This document shows positions 55,763-64,000 of a stretch of 64,000 nucleotides of DNA, piece by piece. The translations under genes and the position numbers were made by a program. The DNA lies in contig CAKUSP010000001.1 in NCBI GenBank assembly GCA_934680015.1, positions 1 through 64,000 of the forward strand, written 5' to 3'. The stretch's first letter is position 1, and each line of letters starts with the position of its first letter. This stretch comes from an uncultured Bacteroidales bacterium (GTDB lineage: Bacteria > Bacteroidota > Bacteroidia > Bacteroidales > UBA932). Under the pieces are notes generated by a model that worked only from the letters and a program-made list of their open reading frames with translations, had not been told where the DNA came from and made no database searches.

Positions 55763-57340
55763 ATGAAAAAATATTTTCTGGCAATACTTGTTATAATTCA
55801 GTGTATTCCATTATTTTCTCAAGTTAGTGCAGGTTCATTGCAGCAATCTTTTTGTGAAGTGAGTTCGCCGGAGTCATTTGCGATGACCAAGTACGGAGCG
55901 GTGAATTCCGCGATGTACACAGGTGCTTTTTCATATAATCTTCCAGTTTATACATATAAGGATATTGATTTTGAGATTCCTATTAGTCTTGGATATCATT
56001 TCGATGGGTTAGGCAGATTAAGTGGTACTTCGCGAGGGGAACATCTTGAATATGACTTAAATAGTAATATCTTACGCTATAATCAGAAGACCTATTTCTA
56101 TGATGGGAATTACCGAACCACCGATGATTATAATGAACGAGGACAAATAACAGAGGATGCTCAAAGTGGAACAAGGATAGAGTATACTGTAGGAGGTTTG
56201 CCGCTAACCATAAATAATAGAGAAGGTTCTAAAGCAATAGTTTATTCTTACTTTGCTGATGGAAGCAAATACTCTGCGATAAGTAAAACCGGAGAGGGGT
56301 ATATCTATAGAGGGAATTTCTTATATTGTAGAAATGCTGAAGGGAATGAATATATAGAAAGCATTAAGACTAAAAATGGACGAATAATAAATGAAGATGG
56401 CGGCCCGAAATATATTCATTTTACTAGTGATCTTATAGGCAGTAGCCAAGCCCTTGTCGAATTAGATGGAACACAAGCTAATATTCGAGAGCAAGATACA
56501 TATCTTCCTTATGGACGAAGGTACATAGATGCTGATTACAGGACAGAAAGTACTAATAGATATCGTTTTTCAGGAAAGGAAGAACAGAGGGTTGGATGGT
56601 ATGATACTCCATATATAGATTTCGGAGCGAGATTTTATAATCCTCAAAGTGGTAGCTGGTTAGGCCCTGACGAGAAAGCCCTGTCGTATCCATATTTGAG
56701 TCCGTATAGTTACTGCGGAAGCGATCCCATAAATTTCTATGACCCGGATGGGAATAATCCTATTTATTCCAATACTGGCCAATTTTTAGGTACAGATGCA
56801 AATGGTTTGCAAGGAGAATATTTAATAATGAACGAAAAAGATTTTGTTCAAGGAATGTCACATAATATTTCAGTTTCTTTAAGTTTAGATCGAAATTTGT
56901 TGGGTGATTCTATAAAGAAATCTATTCAATCCCAATATAGTCAATTAGCATTACGTCCAGATTATGATGGATATTTAACATTAAAAGAGGCGAATGAATG
57001 GTATAGATCCGGTAGTGGAGAAGCTCTATTTGCTGCCTTTGATAAATTATCAATCCCAAAATTAGATTTAGATAAATTAGAAAAAACGAACAATGGTGGT
57101 TACCGAGTTAATTTATTTAAAGATGGAAAATTAAAAGACGCATTAGTATATGGGCAAATTATTGTATATAGAACGACCTCTGGTAATTTGTATAGTAAGT
57201 ATGATATTTATGATTTTGATAAGCATGTGGGGAATGGTTTTTCTGTTTGGTTAAGAAATTTTTTAACTTCTTTAGGCCAAGTACACGCTGGTTCTGGGAC
57301 ATCCTTTGTAATTTATTTTTATGGTGAAAAAAATAATTAG
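55763..57340 (+). CDS. Shrunken RHS-repeat protein with variable C-terminal toxin-like tip
   Basis: This 525-residue protein has a signal peptide, then a short N-terminal part typical of large Bacteroidota RHS proteins (GAVNSAMYTGAFSYNLPVYT, residues 45-64). It passes abruptly at about residue 79 into YD-type repeats (FDGLGRLSG). The RHS core ends with DFGARFYNPQSGSWLGPDE (287-305) and DPDG (327-330). The 195 residues after DPDG are unlike the core and AT-rich, as expected for a polymorphic toxin tip of unknown fold. Full-length relatives are usually far longer, so an internal deletion is likely. Confidence 0.75.
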   Translation: MKKYFLAILVIIQCIPLFSQVSAGSLQQSFCEVSSPESFAMTKYGAVNSAMYTGAFSYNLPVYTYKDIDFEIPISLGYHFDGLGRLSGTSRGEHLEYDLNSNILRYNQKTYFYDGNYRTTDDYNERGQITEDAQSGTRIEYTVGGLPLTINNREGSKAIVYSYFADGSKYSAISKTGEGYIYRGNFLYCRNAEGNEYIESIKTKNGRIINEDGGPKYIHFTSDLIGSSQALVELDGTQANIREQDTYLPYGRRYIDADYRTESTNRYRFSGKEEQRVGWYDTPYIDFGARFYNPQSGSWLGPDEKALSYPYLSPYSYCGSDPINFYDPDGNNPIYSNTGQFLGTDANGLQGEYLIMNEKDFVQGMSHNISVSLSLDRNLLGDSIKKSIQSQYSQLALRPDYDGYLTLKEANEWYRSGSGEALFAAFDKLSIPKLDLDKLEKTNNGGYRVNLFKDGKLKDALVYGQIIVYRTTSGNLYSKYDIYDFDKHVGNGFSVWLRNFLTSLGQVHAGSGTSFVIYFYGEKNN

Positions 57341-57761
57341 TTTTTGTATTATAATAGTAGGATACATTATATTTACATCTGGTGGTTGTTCTGATTATAC
57401 GCTCAATCTTGGAGGCGGCTACAATTTTGCTCAGGTTAATAGTTTAGAACGGGTAATAGGAAAATCTAAAGTCAAGGGTGTATCATCAATTTTAATCCCA
57501 CCTGATGTTATTCTAGTTGTATATAATGATGATTTTATAATTGTAAAACAGCAAATTTTTAATGAAAGGACACTGAAACATCTTGAAAAGTTCAATTATT
57601 GGATAATATTAAAGAGAGTTAGTGTGGAATTAGGCCCTTTTGCATGTGATGAATTTATAAAAATGTGTAATATTCATAATATCCCTAATATATTATATGA
57701 CCATGTGTTTGAGGTAAACTCATATGAGAATTATGATGTTATAGAATTATCTAAGAAATGA
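57321..57761 (+). CDS. Candidate immunity lipoprotein for the RHS tip
   Basis: This 146-residue protein has a lipoprotein signal ending in TSGGC. A GCSDYTLNLGGGYNFAQVNS start follows, resembling DUF3997-like small lipoproteins. It overlaps the RHS gene by 20 nt, the place where immunity genes sit, and shares the AT-rich composition of the tip. A signal peptide suggests protection in the envelope. The immunity role is inferred from position only. Confidence 0.6.
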   Translation: MVKKIISFCIIIVGYIIFTSGGCSDYTLNLGGGYNFAQVNSLERVIGKSKVKGVSSILIPPDVILVVYNDDFIIVKQQIFNERTLKHLEKFNYWIILKRVSVELGPFACDEFIKMCNIHNIPNILYDHVFEVNSYENYDVIELSKK

Positions 57762-57984
57762 TGTTGCTACCTCTGTGTTTAAGAGAAATCTTATAAAACA
57801 GTTTGGAAAGGAAGGACTTGAAGAAGGCGTGGAATATGAAGTTCACCGTGTATTTCCGGTGAAATTTGCCGATAAGTTTGACGTTGCGGAAAGTTCCGCT
57901 ATTTCTAAATACTTGATTAAAAGAAAAATTTATATATTTGCAAAATGTAATGTAGGTGTTTTGTGTATGCAAAACATAAACTGA
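57760..57984 (+). pseudogene. Orphan RHS toxin-tip fragment
   Basis: From about 57760 the frame reads DVATSVFKRNLIKQFGKEGL, then YEVHRVFPVKFADKF, and stops at 57984. It has no own start except a GTG at 57775. The HRVFPVKFADKF segment resembles the HxxFP(x)KF pattern at the ends of HNH-like RHS tips. It lies directly after the immunity gene, where displaced older toxin tips accumulate. The match is by eye and tentative. Confidence 0.4.
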
Positions 57985-58070
57985 TAACCAATAAGTGACT
58001 TGACTAAGACTTTTTAGTCATCCTCATTTAGGGAAAATATAATATAGACAATGGTTGTGTGAGGGAATAT

Positions 58071-58124
58071 AGTTTCGCAAGTCGCGCAACTGTTAAGAAT
58101 CACATAATAACCTACTTGCGAAAC
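58071..58124 (+). promoter_or_regulatory. 12-bp inverted repeat in the hppA leader
   Basis: AGTTTCGCAAGT (58071-58082) and ACTTGCGAAACT (58113-58124) are perfect inverted copies with a 30-nt loop. The second arm ends 11 nt before the hppA ATG. No T-run follows, so it is not a terminator; a regulator-binding site or translational hairpin is possible. Confidence 0.6.
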
Positions 58125-58135
58125 TTGAGTTAATT

Positions 58136-60337
58136 ATGAATACGCTATTTTATTTTGTGCCGGCGGCGTCAGTGGTAGCATTGATATTTGCCGCGATTTT
58201 TTATCGACAGATGAGAAAAATGGATGAAGGTACACCTACAATGAAACAAATTGCCGCGTATGTTAGAGAGGGCGCAATGGCTTACTTAAAACAGCAATAT
58301 AAGGTTGTAATCATCGTTTTCGCCGTTTTAGCTTTATTTTTTGCAATTTTAGCCTACGGCTTCGGACTTCAAAACCCATGGGTGCCATTTGCCTTTTTAA
58401 CAGGTGGACTTTTTTCTGGTCTTGCCGGATTCATTGGCATGAAGACAGCTACCTACGCTTCTGGCAGAACGGCAAATGCATGCCGAAAAAGCCTGAATGC
58501 CGGGTTGAAAGTAGCATTTCGTTCAGGTGCAGTCATGGGACTGACTGTTGTGGGACTTGGCCTACTCGATATCAGTGTATGGTATTGGGTATTAGGACAG
58601 TTCTATGATGTGAATGAGGCACAGAATCTAGTGATTATAACCACGACTATGTTGACATTCGGGATGGGAGCATCCACTCAGGCATTATTCGCAAGAGTAG
58701 GAGGTGGCATTTACACTAAAGCGGCCGATGTCGGAGCAGATATAGTAGGTAAAGTGGAAAGCGATTTACCGGAGGACGATCCACGTAATCCAGCTACTAT
58801 AGCTGATAATGTGGGTGATAATGTAGGAGATGTGGCTGGAATGGGAGCTGACCTGTACGAGTCGTATTGTGGATCTATCCTTTCAACTATGGCTTTGGGA
58901 GCCTCTGCTTTTTTTATGCAAGGTTCTGAACTTCAGACTAAAGCGATTATTGCACCTATGCTAATAGCGGCAGTGGGAGTGCTTCTTTCTGTAGTATGTG
59001 TTTTTACTGTACGCACTAAAGAAGGTGCTGGGATGAAAGAGTTACTTAACTCCATGAGTTTCGGAACTAATTCTGCTGCAATTTTAAGTGGTCTAGCTAC
59101 TTTTGGGATTCTAGCATTAGTGTTCGGTACGCAGACCAATTCGTGGTGGCATCTTTCTCTTTCAGTAATAAGCGGTTTACTAGCGGGAGTAGTCATAGGT
59201 AAGAGTACCGAATATTATACATCTCACTCGTATAAACCAACTAGGAAACTGGCAGAAAGTGCACAGACTGGCCCTGCTACGGTGGTTATAAGTGGAGTGG
59301 GATTAGGTATGATATCTACTTGTATCCCGGTAGTTACCATAGCGTGTGCCATTATTCTATCCTATCTTTGCGCTATCGGCTTCGATGTTAAGAATATGCT
59401 TTCCGATGCTAATCTTTCCTTAGGCTTATATGGAGTTGCTATAGCTGCTGTAGGAATGCTATCTACACTTGGAATTACATTGGCTACAGATGCTTATGGT
59501 CCTATAGCCGATAATGCCGGAGGAAATGCCCAGATGAGCGAACTAGAACCTCAAGTAAGGGAACGTACGGATGTGTTGGATGCTTTGGGCAATACTACAG
59601 CGGCAACAGGAAAAGGCTTTGCAATAGGATCTGCTGCACTTACCGCACTTGCATTGCTTGCCTCATATATAGAAGAGATAAAGATTGCAGTTGGAAGGGT
59701 GGCTGATGCTACTATTAACGGTGTAAGTGCGGCGAGCGCGTCTATTTCGGATGTATTAGAGTATTACAATGTCTCTTTAATGAATCCAAGTGTGCTTGCC
59801 GGTGTATTCATCGGAGCCATGATGTCTTTCTTATTCTGTGGACTAACAATGAATGCCGTTGGACGGGCGGCACAGAAGATGGTAATGGAAGTTCGCAGGC
59901 AATTTGCCGAAATAAAGGGGATACTGACAGGCGAGGGGACTCCGGATTATAAAAAATGCGTAGAAATCTCTACAAAAGCAGCTCAGTATGAAATGCTTAT
60001 ACCTTCACTTGTAGCTATTTTAGTGCCTATCGCAGTGGGGTTGGTATTTGGCGTAGCTGGAACACTTGGCCTTCTTATAGGGGGATTAGGTTCTGGTTTT
60101 GTGCTCGCTGTATTTATGGCCAATTCTGGTGGTGCATGGGATAATGCAAAAAAATATGTGGAAGAGGGACACCTGGGAGGAAAGAATTCGGATGCTCACC
60201 ATGCTACTGTGGTAGGAGATACCGTGGGAGATCCATTTAAGGATACATCTGGCCCTTCAATTAATATTCTTATAAAACTGATGAGTATGGTGTCTATAGT
60301 AATGGCAGGGTTAACAGCAGGAGTACATTTATTATAA
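58136..60337 (+). CDS. hppA: Membrane-bound ion-pumping pyrophosphatase, K+-dependent type
   Basis: This 733-residue protein has about 16 membrane helices. It couples PPi hydrolysis to H+ and/or Na+ export. The substrate-site motif [11 protein letters not shown] and the acidic [19 protein letters not shown] loop are complete, as is the late [10 protein letters not shown]...[21 protein letters not shown] site (about 670-715). [10 protein letters not shown] has Ala where K+-independent enzymes have Lys, so it is the K+-stimulated class. Whether it pumps Na+, H+ or both cannot be settled here. It overlaps the convergent NamZ-like gene by 6 nt. Confidence 0.94.
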   Translation: MNTLFYFVPAASVVALIFAAIFYRQMRKMDEGTPTMKQIAAYVREGAMAYLKQQYKVVIIVFAVLALFFAILAYGFGLQNPWVPFAFLTGGLFSGLAGFIGMKTATYASGRTANACRKSLNAGLKVAFRSGAVMGLTVVGLGLLDISVWYWVLGQFYDVNEAQNLVIITTTMLTFGMGASTQALFARVGGGIYTKAADVGADIVGKVESDLPEDDPRNPATIADNVGDNVGDVAGMGADLYESYCGSILSTMALGASAFFMQGSELQTKAIIAPMLIAAVGVLLSVVCVFTVRTKEGAGMKELLNSMSFGTNSAAILSGLATFGILALVFGTQTNSWWHLSLSVISGLLAGVVIGKSTEYYTSHSYKPTRKLAESAQTGPATVVISGVGLGMISTCIPVVTIACAIILSYLCAIGFDVKNMLSDANLSLGLYGVAIAAVGMLSTLGITLATDAYGPIADNAGGNAQMSELEPQVRERTDVLDALGNTTAATGKGFAIGSAALTALALLASYIEEIKIAVGRVADATINGVSAASASISDVLEYYNVSLMNPSVLAGVFIGAMMSFLFCGLTMNAVGRAAQKMVMEVRRQFAEIKGILTGEGTPDYKKCVEISTKAAQYEMLIPSLVAILVPIAVGLVFGVAGTLGLLIGGLGSGFVLAVFMANSGGAWDNAKKYVEEGHLGGKNSDAHHATVVGDTVGDPFKDTSGPSINILIKLMSMVSIVMAGLTAGVHLL

Positions 60338-61615
60338 GGGATATAACAGATATTTATTTCTGAGGTCGGCATAGTCTTGAAGCTCCTTTTCCCAACTATT
60401 GGAAATCGCTTCGCTACTTTCGCCGGCCTCGATCATTTTTCTAACTTTATCTGTTCCTGAAAGCAGGTCGAAAAAGCGTCCACCACCTATGAAAAAATGC
60501 TCTTTATCAAGATATCTATTATAAGCATCAATGATGAAGTCGTAATGCACGCCTTTTCTGAAGATTTCTTCGAGAGACATTTCTCTTAGAGATGTTCCGT
60601 AACAAATCATGTCTTTATATGGCGGATTTTTAGCTCCAGTCATGCTATGAGGGGTAAATTCATAGTCTCCGCTCATCTGTGGAGCACCATAAATTTCAAA
60701 AGGGAATGGTGTACCCCTTCCTAGAGATACATTTGTTCCCTCGAAATAGCAGGTGGATGCATATAGGTAAATGGCTTTCATGTCCTTTAGGTTTGGCGAA
60801 GGGCTCATAAGCAGGTGATACCTCGTACTATGGGTGTACCCGAGACATTTAACGATGAATAAATTACATTTTGTGCCATTTTTCAGCCAGCCTTCTTCAT
60901 TGGCCATATAGGCCAATTCTCCTAGTGTAAGACCATGTACAGTGGCGATTGGAAGACCTCCTACACCCGATTTGAAGTCCATCGAAAGTACTGGACCACC
61001 TATGTAGAAGCCATTAGGATTAGGTCGATCCAGTAGTATCACATCTTTCCCCATCTTAGCACATTCTTCCATAAGGGAGAGCATGGATATGTAATAAGTG
61101 TAATATCTTAGACCTACATCTTGAATGTCTATAACTAGGGCATCTATCAAAGCAATTTTCTCTGAAAGCTGCCAGCTTCTTTTCCCATAAAGAGAGTAGA
61201 TGGGAATGCCTGTTTTTTCATCTATTCCACTCGAAACATTTTCTCCAGCATCGGCAACGCCTCTAAATCCATGCTCTGGAGAAAAAATGGCTCGGACATC
61301 AATCCCGTCATTTAAAAGACAATCCACTATATGAGAACCATATACTGGTTTTCTGCCAGAAATCGTAGTACCGAAAGGAATTAATGAGTTCTGCTCGTCA
61401 ATGCCACATCCAGCAGGAGAAAGAAGTCCTTCGGAATAGTCTCCTACGATACCACTTTGGTTACTGAAAAGTCCTACTCTTTTCCCTTTAAGCAAAGGAA
61501 GATATACATCGCTTCTTTCATCTCCCAGTACAATCCTTTCTTGTCCGAAAGCACATGGTAAGAACGTAAATGTGGTGACGATTAAGGTGAGTGTGATTCT
61601 ATAAATGAAGTTCAT
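60332..61615 (-). CDS. DUF1343 family, NamZ-like exo-beta-N-acetylmuramidase
   Basis: This 427-residue protein has a signal peptide (ending FGQ). The DUF1343 pattern follows: [52 protein letters not shown] and [18 protein letters not shown]. Family members such as Bacillus and Tannerella NamZ release terminal MurNAc from peptidoglycan fragments, so cell-wall recycling or scavenging is likely. Its 5' end overlaps the acyltransferase gene by 17 nt. Confidence 0.87.
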   Translation of the reverse strand: MNFIYRITLTLIVTTFTFLPCAFGQERIVLGDERSDVYLPLLKGKRVGLFSNQSGIVGDYSEGLLSPAGCGIDEQNSLIPFGTTISGRKPVYGSHIVDCLLNDGIDVRAIFSPEHGFRGVADAGENVSSGIDEKTGIPIYSLYGKRSWQLSEKIALIDALVIDIQDVGLRYYTYYISMLSLMEECAKMGKDVILLDRPNPNGFYIGGPVLSMDFKSGVGGLPIATVHGLTLGELAYMANEEGWLKNGTKCNLFIVKCLGYTHSTRYHLLMSPSPNLKDMKAIYLYASTCYFEGTNVSLGRGTPFPFEIYGAPQMSGDYEFTPHSMTGAKNPPYKDMICYGTSLREMSLEEIFRKGVHYDFIIDAYNRYLDKEHFFIGGGRFFDLLSGTDKVRKMIEAGESSEAISNSWEKELQDYADLRNKYLLYPL

Positions 61616-62459
61616 CCCTGGTCTTGAAATTATCAGGTAGAGTCATTCCATATACGCTATCACGAAGAAAACTTCTAAGAGCCTCTATCGAGTTGAAAGT
61701 GCTTAATTGCTGTGGTTCGATGGTCTGGCCAATGCCAATACGCATCTGTTTCCCTCTTTTGTTCATGAGTTCGCTAGGAAGTTTTAAAAGTCTTATCTTC
61801 CAATCGATTAGCCCTAGCAAATAATAGAAATTAGAATTTCTATCAAAAAAGCGTATTGGAACTACTGGGACATTTAGTTTCTTTATGAGTCTAATAGCTC
61901 CTGTCTGCCAATCACGATCTCTGATGATCCACCCCTCTTTAGGCTTTAGATCGGATACAGCTCCCGAGGGGAAAAGCGATAGAACTCCGCCATTGTTTAT
62001 CTGTTCTATGCACTGTTTTACTCCATAAATGCTCTCTTTTGTAGCTGCTTTTTTCTCTTCGCCAGTAGGGGTTACGGTTATAAGATTGCCATTCATCCTT
62101 TTTGCCAATCCTAAGATTTTATTGACCATTACTTTCATATCTGGCCGTATGTGTCCGATTAGATCCACTAATGCCAATCCGTCTGCGCCACCATAAGGAT
62201 GGTTACTTATAGTGATGAACGGCCCTTTAGGAAGTTTATCAAGGTCCATACCTCCTACGGTGTAATCGATACCGAATTTATCCATGAAGGCTCTTGCGAA
62301 ATCGGGGCCCTCATATAGACTGCATTCTCGGTATGCTTTGTTTAACTTATCAAGTTTAGTTAGTTTTTCTACAGCGTTAAAAACGACAGAACCCCCTTTC
62401 GTCTTGAAAAAGGGGGCAGCTGCATATATTATTTCTTTTGTGTATAAGTCTTCAGCCAT
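61599..62459 (-). CDS. Lysophospholipid/hemolysin-type acyltransferase
   Basis: This 286-residue protein has acyltransferase blocks TISNHPYGGADGLAL (the HxxxxD motif read as H-P-Y-G-G-A-D) and FPSGAVSDLKP in place of the EGTR block. This is the divergent subgroup seen in ornithine-lipid (OlsA/hemolysin-like) acyltransferases. It lies 4 nt downstream of a CDP-alcohol phosphatidyltransferase gene, so a role in membrane lipid synthesis is likely. The acceptor is unknown. Confidence 0.8.
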   Translation of the reverse strand: MAEDLYTKEIIYAAAPFFKTKGGSVVFNAVEKLTKLDKLNKAYRECSLYEGPDFARAFMDKFGIDYTVGGMDLDKLPKGPFITISNHPYGGADGLALVDLIGHIRPDMKVMVNKILGLAKRMNGNLITVTPTGEEKKAATKESIYGVKQCIEQINNGGVLSLFPSGAVSDLKPKEGWIIRDRDWQTGAIRLIKKLNVPVVPIRFFDRNSNFYYLLGLIDWKIRLLKLPSELMNKRGKQMRIGIGQTIEPQQLSTFNSIEALRSFLRDSVYGMTLPDNFKTRDELHL

Positions 62460-62463
62460 TGAG

Positions 62464-63162
62464 TTACTTTTTACGAGGGTCTATCTTAGCATAATATTTC
62501 GCATCATGGTAGATGGTAGTTAAATAAACGAATAATAATAAGACTACGATTACACCTCCGACTATATCAAATAAACCTAATTCAATTGGCATTCCGAAAA
62601 GGGAAGTGCTCAAAGAAAACTCACGAAGTGGATGTATTAGCACTAAGAGAGTGTTGATTATGACCATGATGATCCTTAATTCTGTAGGACCTAGTTTTAT
62701 GTAAGTTAACTTAAATTCTCCTTTAAGGTGCGCATTTACATCTACGTTCATGCTTAAAAGTAGATAGAGTATTAGTGCCGCAATGGCAATACCTGGATGA
62801 TGGAGCAGAGCAGAAAATCCTATGCCCAAGAACATGATACATTCATTGATTCCATCAATTGTATGGTCCAAATAGAATCCATATATAGGCCTTTGCTGAT
62901 TTCTAACTCTCGCAAGTGTTCCATCTAAGGAGTCTCCATACCAATTAACAAAAAAACCAAAACTACTTAACCACAGCCAATTGATATTCCAATTAGTAAG
63001 AATATAACCGGTACCTATTATTAGAGCTCCTATGAATCCTAAAAATGTAAGATGATCGGATGTTACCCATTTAGGCTGTTTCCCTGCTAAATAAACCAAT
63101 GCTTTTTTCTCAGCAGCGTTGATAATAGATGTTTGAATTCTATTGGATTGTTTTATCTCCAT
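62464..63162 (-). CDS. CDP-alcohol phosphatidyltransferase family protein
   Basis: This 232-residue membrane protein carries the family signature DGxxAR(x8)GxxxDxxxD as DGTLARVRNQQRPIYGFYLD then HTIDG. It has about six membrane helices. It transfers a phosphoalcohol from a CDP-activated lipid or to a CDP-lipid; the product (for example PG-, PI- or PS-like) is not determinable. It leads a three-gene unit with the acyltransferase and the NamZ-like gene. Confidence 0.85.
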   Translation of the reverse strand: MEIKQSNRIQTSIINAAEKKALVYLAGKQPKWVTSDHLTFLGFIGALIIGTGYILTNWNINWLWLSSFGFFVNWYGDSLDGTLARVRNQQRPIYGFYLDHTIDGINECIMFLGIGFSALLHHPGIAIAALILYLLLSMNVDVNAHLKGEFKLTYIKLGPTELRIIMVIINTLLVLIHPLREFSLSTSLFGMPIELGLFDIVGGVIVVLLLFVYLTTIYHDAKYYAKIDPRKK

Positions 63163-63291
63163 TATTCTGTATGTTAATAAGTTACAAATAGTAATATGTA
63201 AGTATACATGGACTCATATTCGACCCTGCGAAACTTTGACGACAAAACCAAGAGTCCCGCATATAGGCGAAATCAGCATGTCACTTTGTTA

Positions 63292-63299
63292 CAAAAGTA
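63292..63299 (-). promoter_or_regulatory. -7 box for the phosphatidyltransferase operon
   Basis: TACTTTTG on the minus strand, about 130 nt before the start at 63162. No -33 TTTG at standard spacing. Confidence 0.45.
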
Positions 63300-63420
63300 C
63301 TACAAAAAATGTGCATTAACATAATTCTTCGTAAAAAATGTACCAAACATTTAATAAAAGCTACCGATTTGTAACTTTTATTAAAATGATAATGATTCAG
63401 AACATTTCTTATTTGAAACC

Positions 63421-63475
63421 GAATCTATCCTCGAAAATCTACTATAAATCTTTACCAACTTATTTTTACGCTTAC
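63421..63475 (-). repeat. Dispersed repeat, copy D
   Basis: GAATCTATCCTCGAAAATCT, then AATCTTTACCAACTTATTTTT and ACGCTTACT, match copies A and B closely. It lies about 260 bp upstream of the phosphatidyltransferase start, in the same relative orientation as the other three copies. Confidence 0.65.
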
Positions 63476-63563
63476 TTATTAAGATGATGTAGGTTATTAT
63501 TTGAAAGTTTCTAAAGATAAATCTGAAACAATTTTAAGTGTTCTTAAAGCGATAAATATTTAG

Positions 63564-63571
63564 TATTTTTG
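63564..63571 (+). promoter_or_regulatory. -7 box for the symporter gene
   Basis: TATTTTTG ends 6 nt before the ATG at 63578, predicting a leaderless mRNA. Confidence 0.5.
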
Positions 63572-63577
63572 TAAACT

Positions 63578-64000
63578 ATGATGCATGATTTTCCTTTATT
63601 TTGGTTCGTGGTAGTGTTTGTAGCATACACTGCGGTATTGTTCGCAATATCCTATTACACAAGTAGGAATGCAAGTAAAAATTCTTTTTTCGGAGCAGAG
63701 CATAAAGCTCCTTGGCCTTTGGTAGCTTATGGTATGGTAGGGGCTTCAATATCGGGTGTTACATTTATCTCTGTGCCTGGCAATGTGTGGGTGCAGAATT
63801 TTTTCTATATGCCCCTTGTTCTAGGGTTTGTGGGGGGATATATTGTTATAGCTAAGGTGTTGCTACCGTTGTATTATAAAATGAATTTGACTTCCATCTA
63901 TACTTATTTGGGGGAAAGATTTGGCGCAAAAACTTACAAAACAGGAACTACGGTGTTTATGATATCTAGAATCCTAGGGGCCGCAGTCAGGATTTTCGTG
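63578..64000 (+). CDS. Sodium:solute symporter, N-terminal part
   Basis: The first 141 codons of an SSS-family transporter run to the window edge. Visible features are an N-terminal membrane segment (FPLFWFVVVFVAYTAVLFA), the YYTSRNASKNSFFGAEHKAP loop, GASISGVTFISVPG in the second core segment and YTYLGERFG. The substrate is unknown. A second ATG directly follows the first, so the exact start is uncertain by one codon. Confidence 0.85.
   Translation, partial: MMHDFPLFWFVVVFVAYTAVLFAISYYTSRNASKNSFFGAEHKAPWPLVAYGMVGASISGVTFISVPGNVWVQNFFYMPLVLGFVGGYIVIAKVLLPLYYKMNLTSIYTYLGERFGAKTYKTGTTVFMISRILGAAVRIFV

Larger units (their letters stand above)
63163..63577. other. Divergent intergenic region with repeat copy D
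   Basis: About 415 bp lie between the phosphatidyltransferase and the symporter gene. It contains a TACTTTTG box for the former, repeat copy D (63421-63475) and a TATTTTTG box for the latter. Nothing else was supported. Confidence 0.5.

Noticed and set aside
58001-58020. TGACTA/TAGTCA hairpin after the orphan toxin fragment
   Set aside because: Only a 6-bp stem with no T-run following; too weak to call a terminator.

Overview
The window looks like a Bacteroidales (phylum Bacteroidota) chromosome. The evidence is the ATP synthase gene order atpD-C-B-E-F-H-A-G, many promoter -7 boxes of the Bacteroidota type TAnnTTTG, almost no Shine-Dalgarno sequences except a very strong one at rpsU, and several families typical of the phylum (DUF1573, DUF4922, DUF6515, Hc1-like histone, AURKAIP1/COX24-type mini-protein, HU-fold membrane protein, C1B peptidase, DUF1343/NamZ). 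The genus cannot be fixed from the sequence alone.

Layout. 1-6.4 kb is an accessory patch: an AAA+ ATPase with a DUF4143 tail, a truncated IS3-type element, a decayed two-ORF ISL3/ISAon1-like element, and two paralogous XRE regulators bracketing the latter. 6.4-8.7 kb holds a Cys-rich lipoprotein, a CotH-like lipoprotein and an Hc1-like histone. 8.9-17.9 kb is mostly minus-strand housekeeping: rpsF-rpsR-rplI-rplY-pth, an acyltransferase, parE, a DUF1573 protein, a divergent 2[4Fe-4S] ferredoxin, and a small-ORF/lysR/transporter operon. 18.6-32.4 kb is mainly plus strand: HdeD-like protein, a four-gene HU-fold/NUDIX/HIT-like/DUF6515 operon, prfB, class I fumarase, tRNA-Leu and a six-gene PASTA-rluD-lnt-coaD operon, with murI and tRNA-Asn on the minus strand. 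32.4-38.4 kb: ung and lon (minus), HU and a 29-residue basic protein, rng (plus), rpsU (minus). 38.5-41.2 kb is a small lineage-specific patch: a pseudo-ATPase-like protein, an HTH protein and two tandem exported paralogues now read as one frame. 41.2-46.3 kb: tpiA, then tyrS-rbfA-lolE-like-pepC-like. 46.3-54.8 kb: the ATP synthase operon, which runs on by 4-nt overlaps into a secreted M6 metalloprotease and a lipoprotein. 55-58 kb: a CYTH protein and a shrunken RHS protein with candidate immunity gene and orphan toxin-tip remnant. 58.1-64 kb: K+-type membrane pyrophosphatase, NamZ-like muramidase, acyltransferase, CDP-alcohol phosphatidyltransferase, and the start of a sodium:solute symporter.

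Best leads. (1) A dispersed ~55-100 bp intergenic repeat in four copies, all in one orientation and each upstream of a minus-strand gene (rpsF, the small-ORF/lysR unit, lon, a phosphatidyltransferase); two copies share a hairpin with apparent compensatory changes. (2) The RHS locus. (3) The near-perfect extended Shine-Dalgarno of rpsU. (4) A one-base change that fuses two tandem paralogues. (5) Several genes whose start codon lies only 5-7 nt after a TAnnTTTG box, which predicts leaderless mRNAs. No CRISPR array, rRNA operon or intact prophage was seen.
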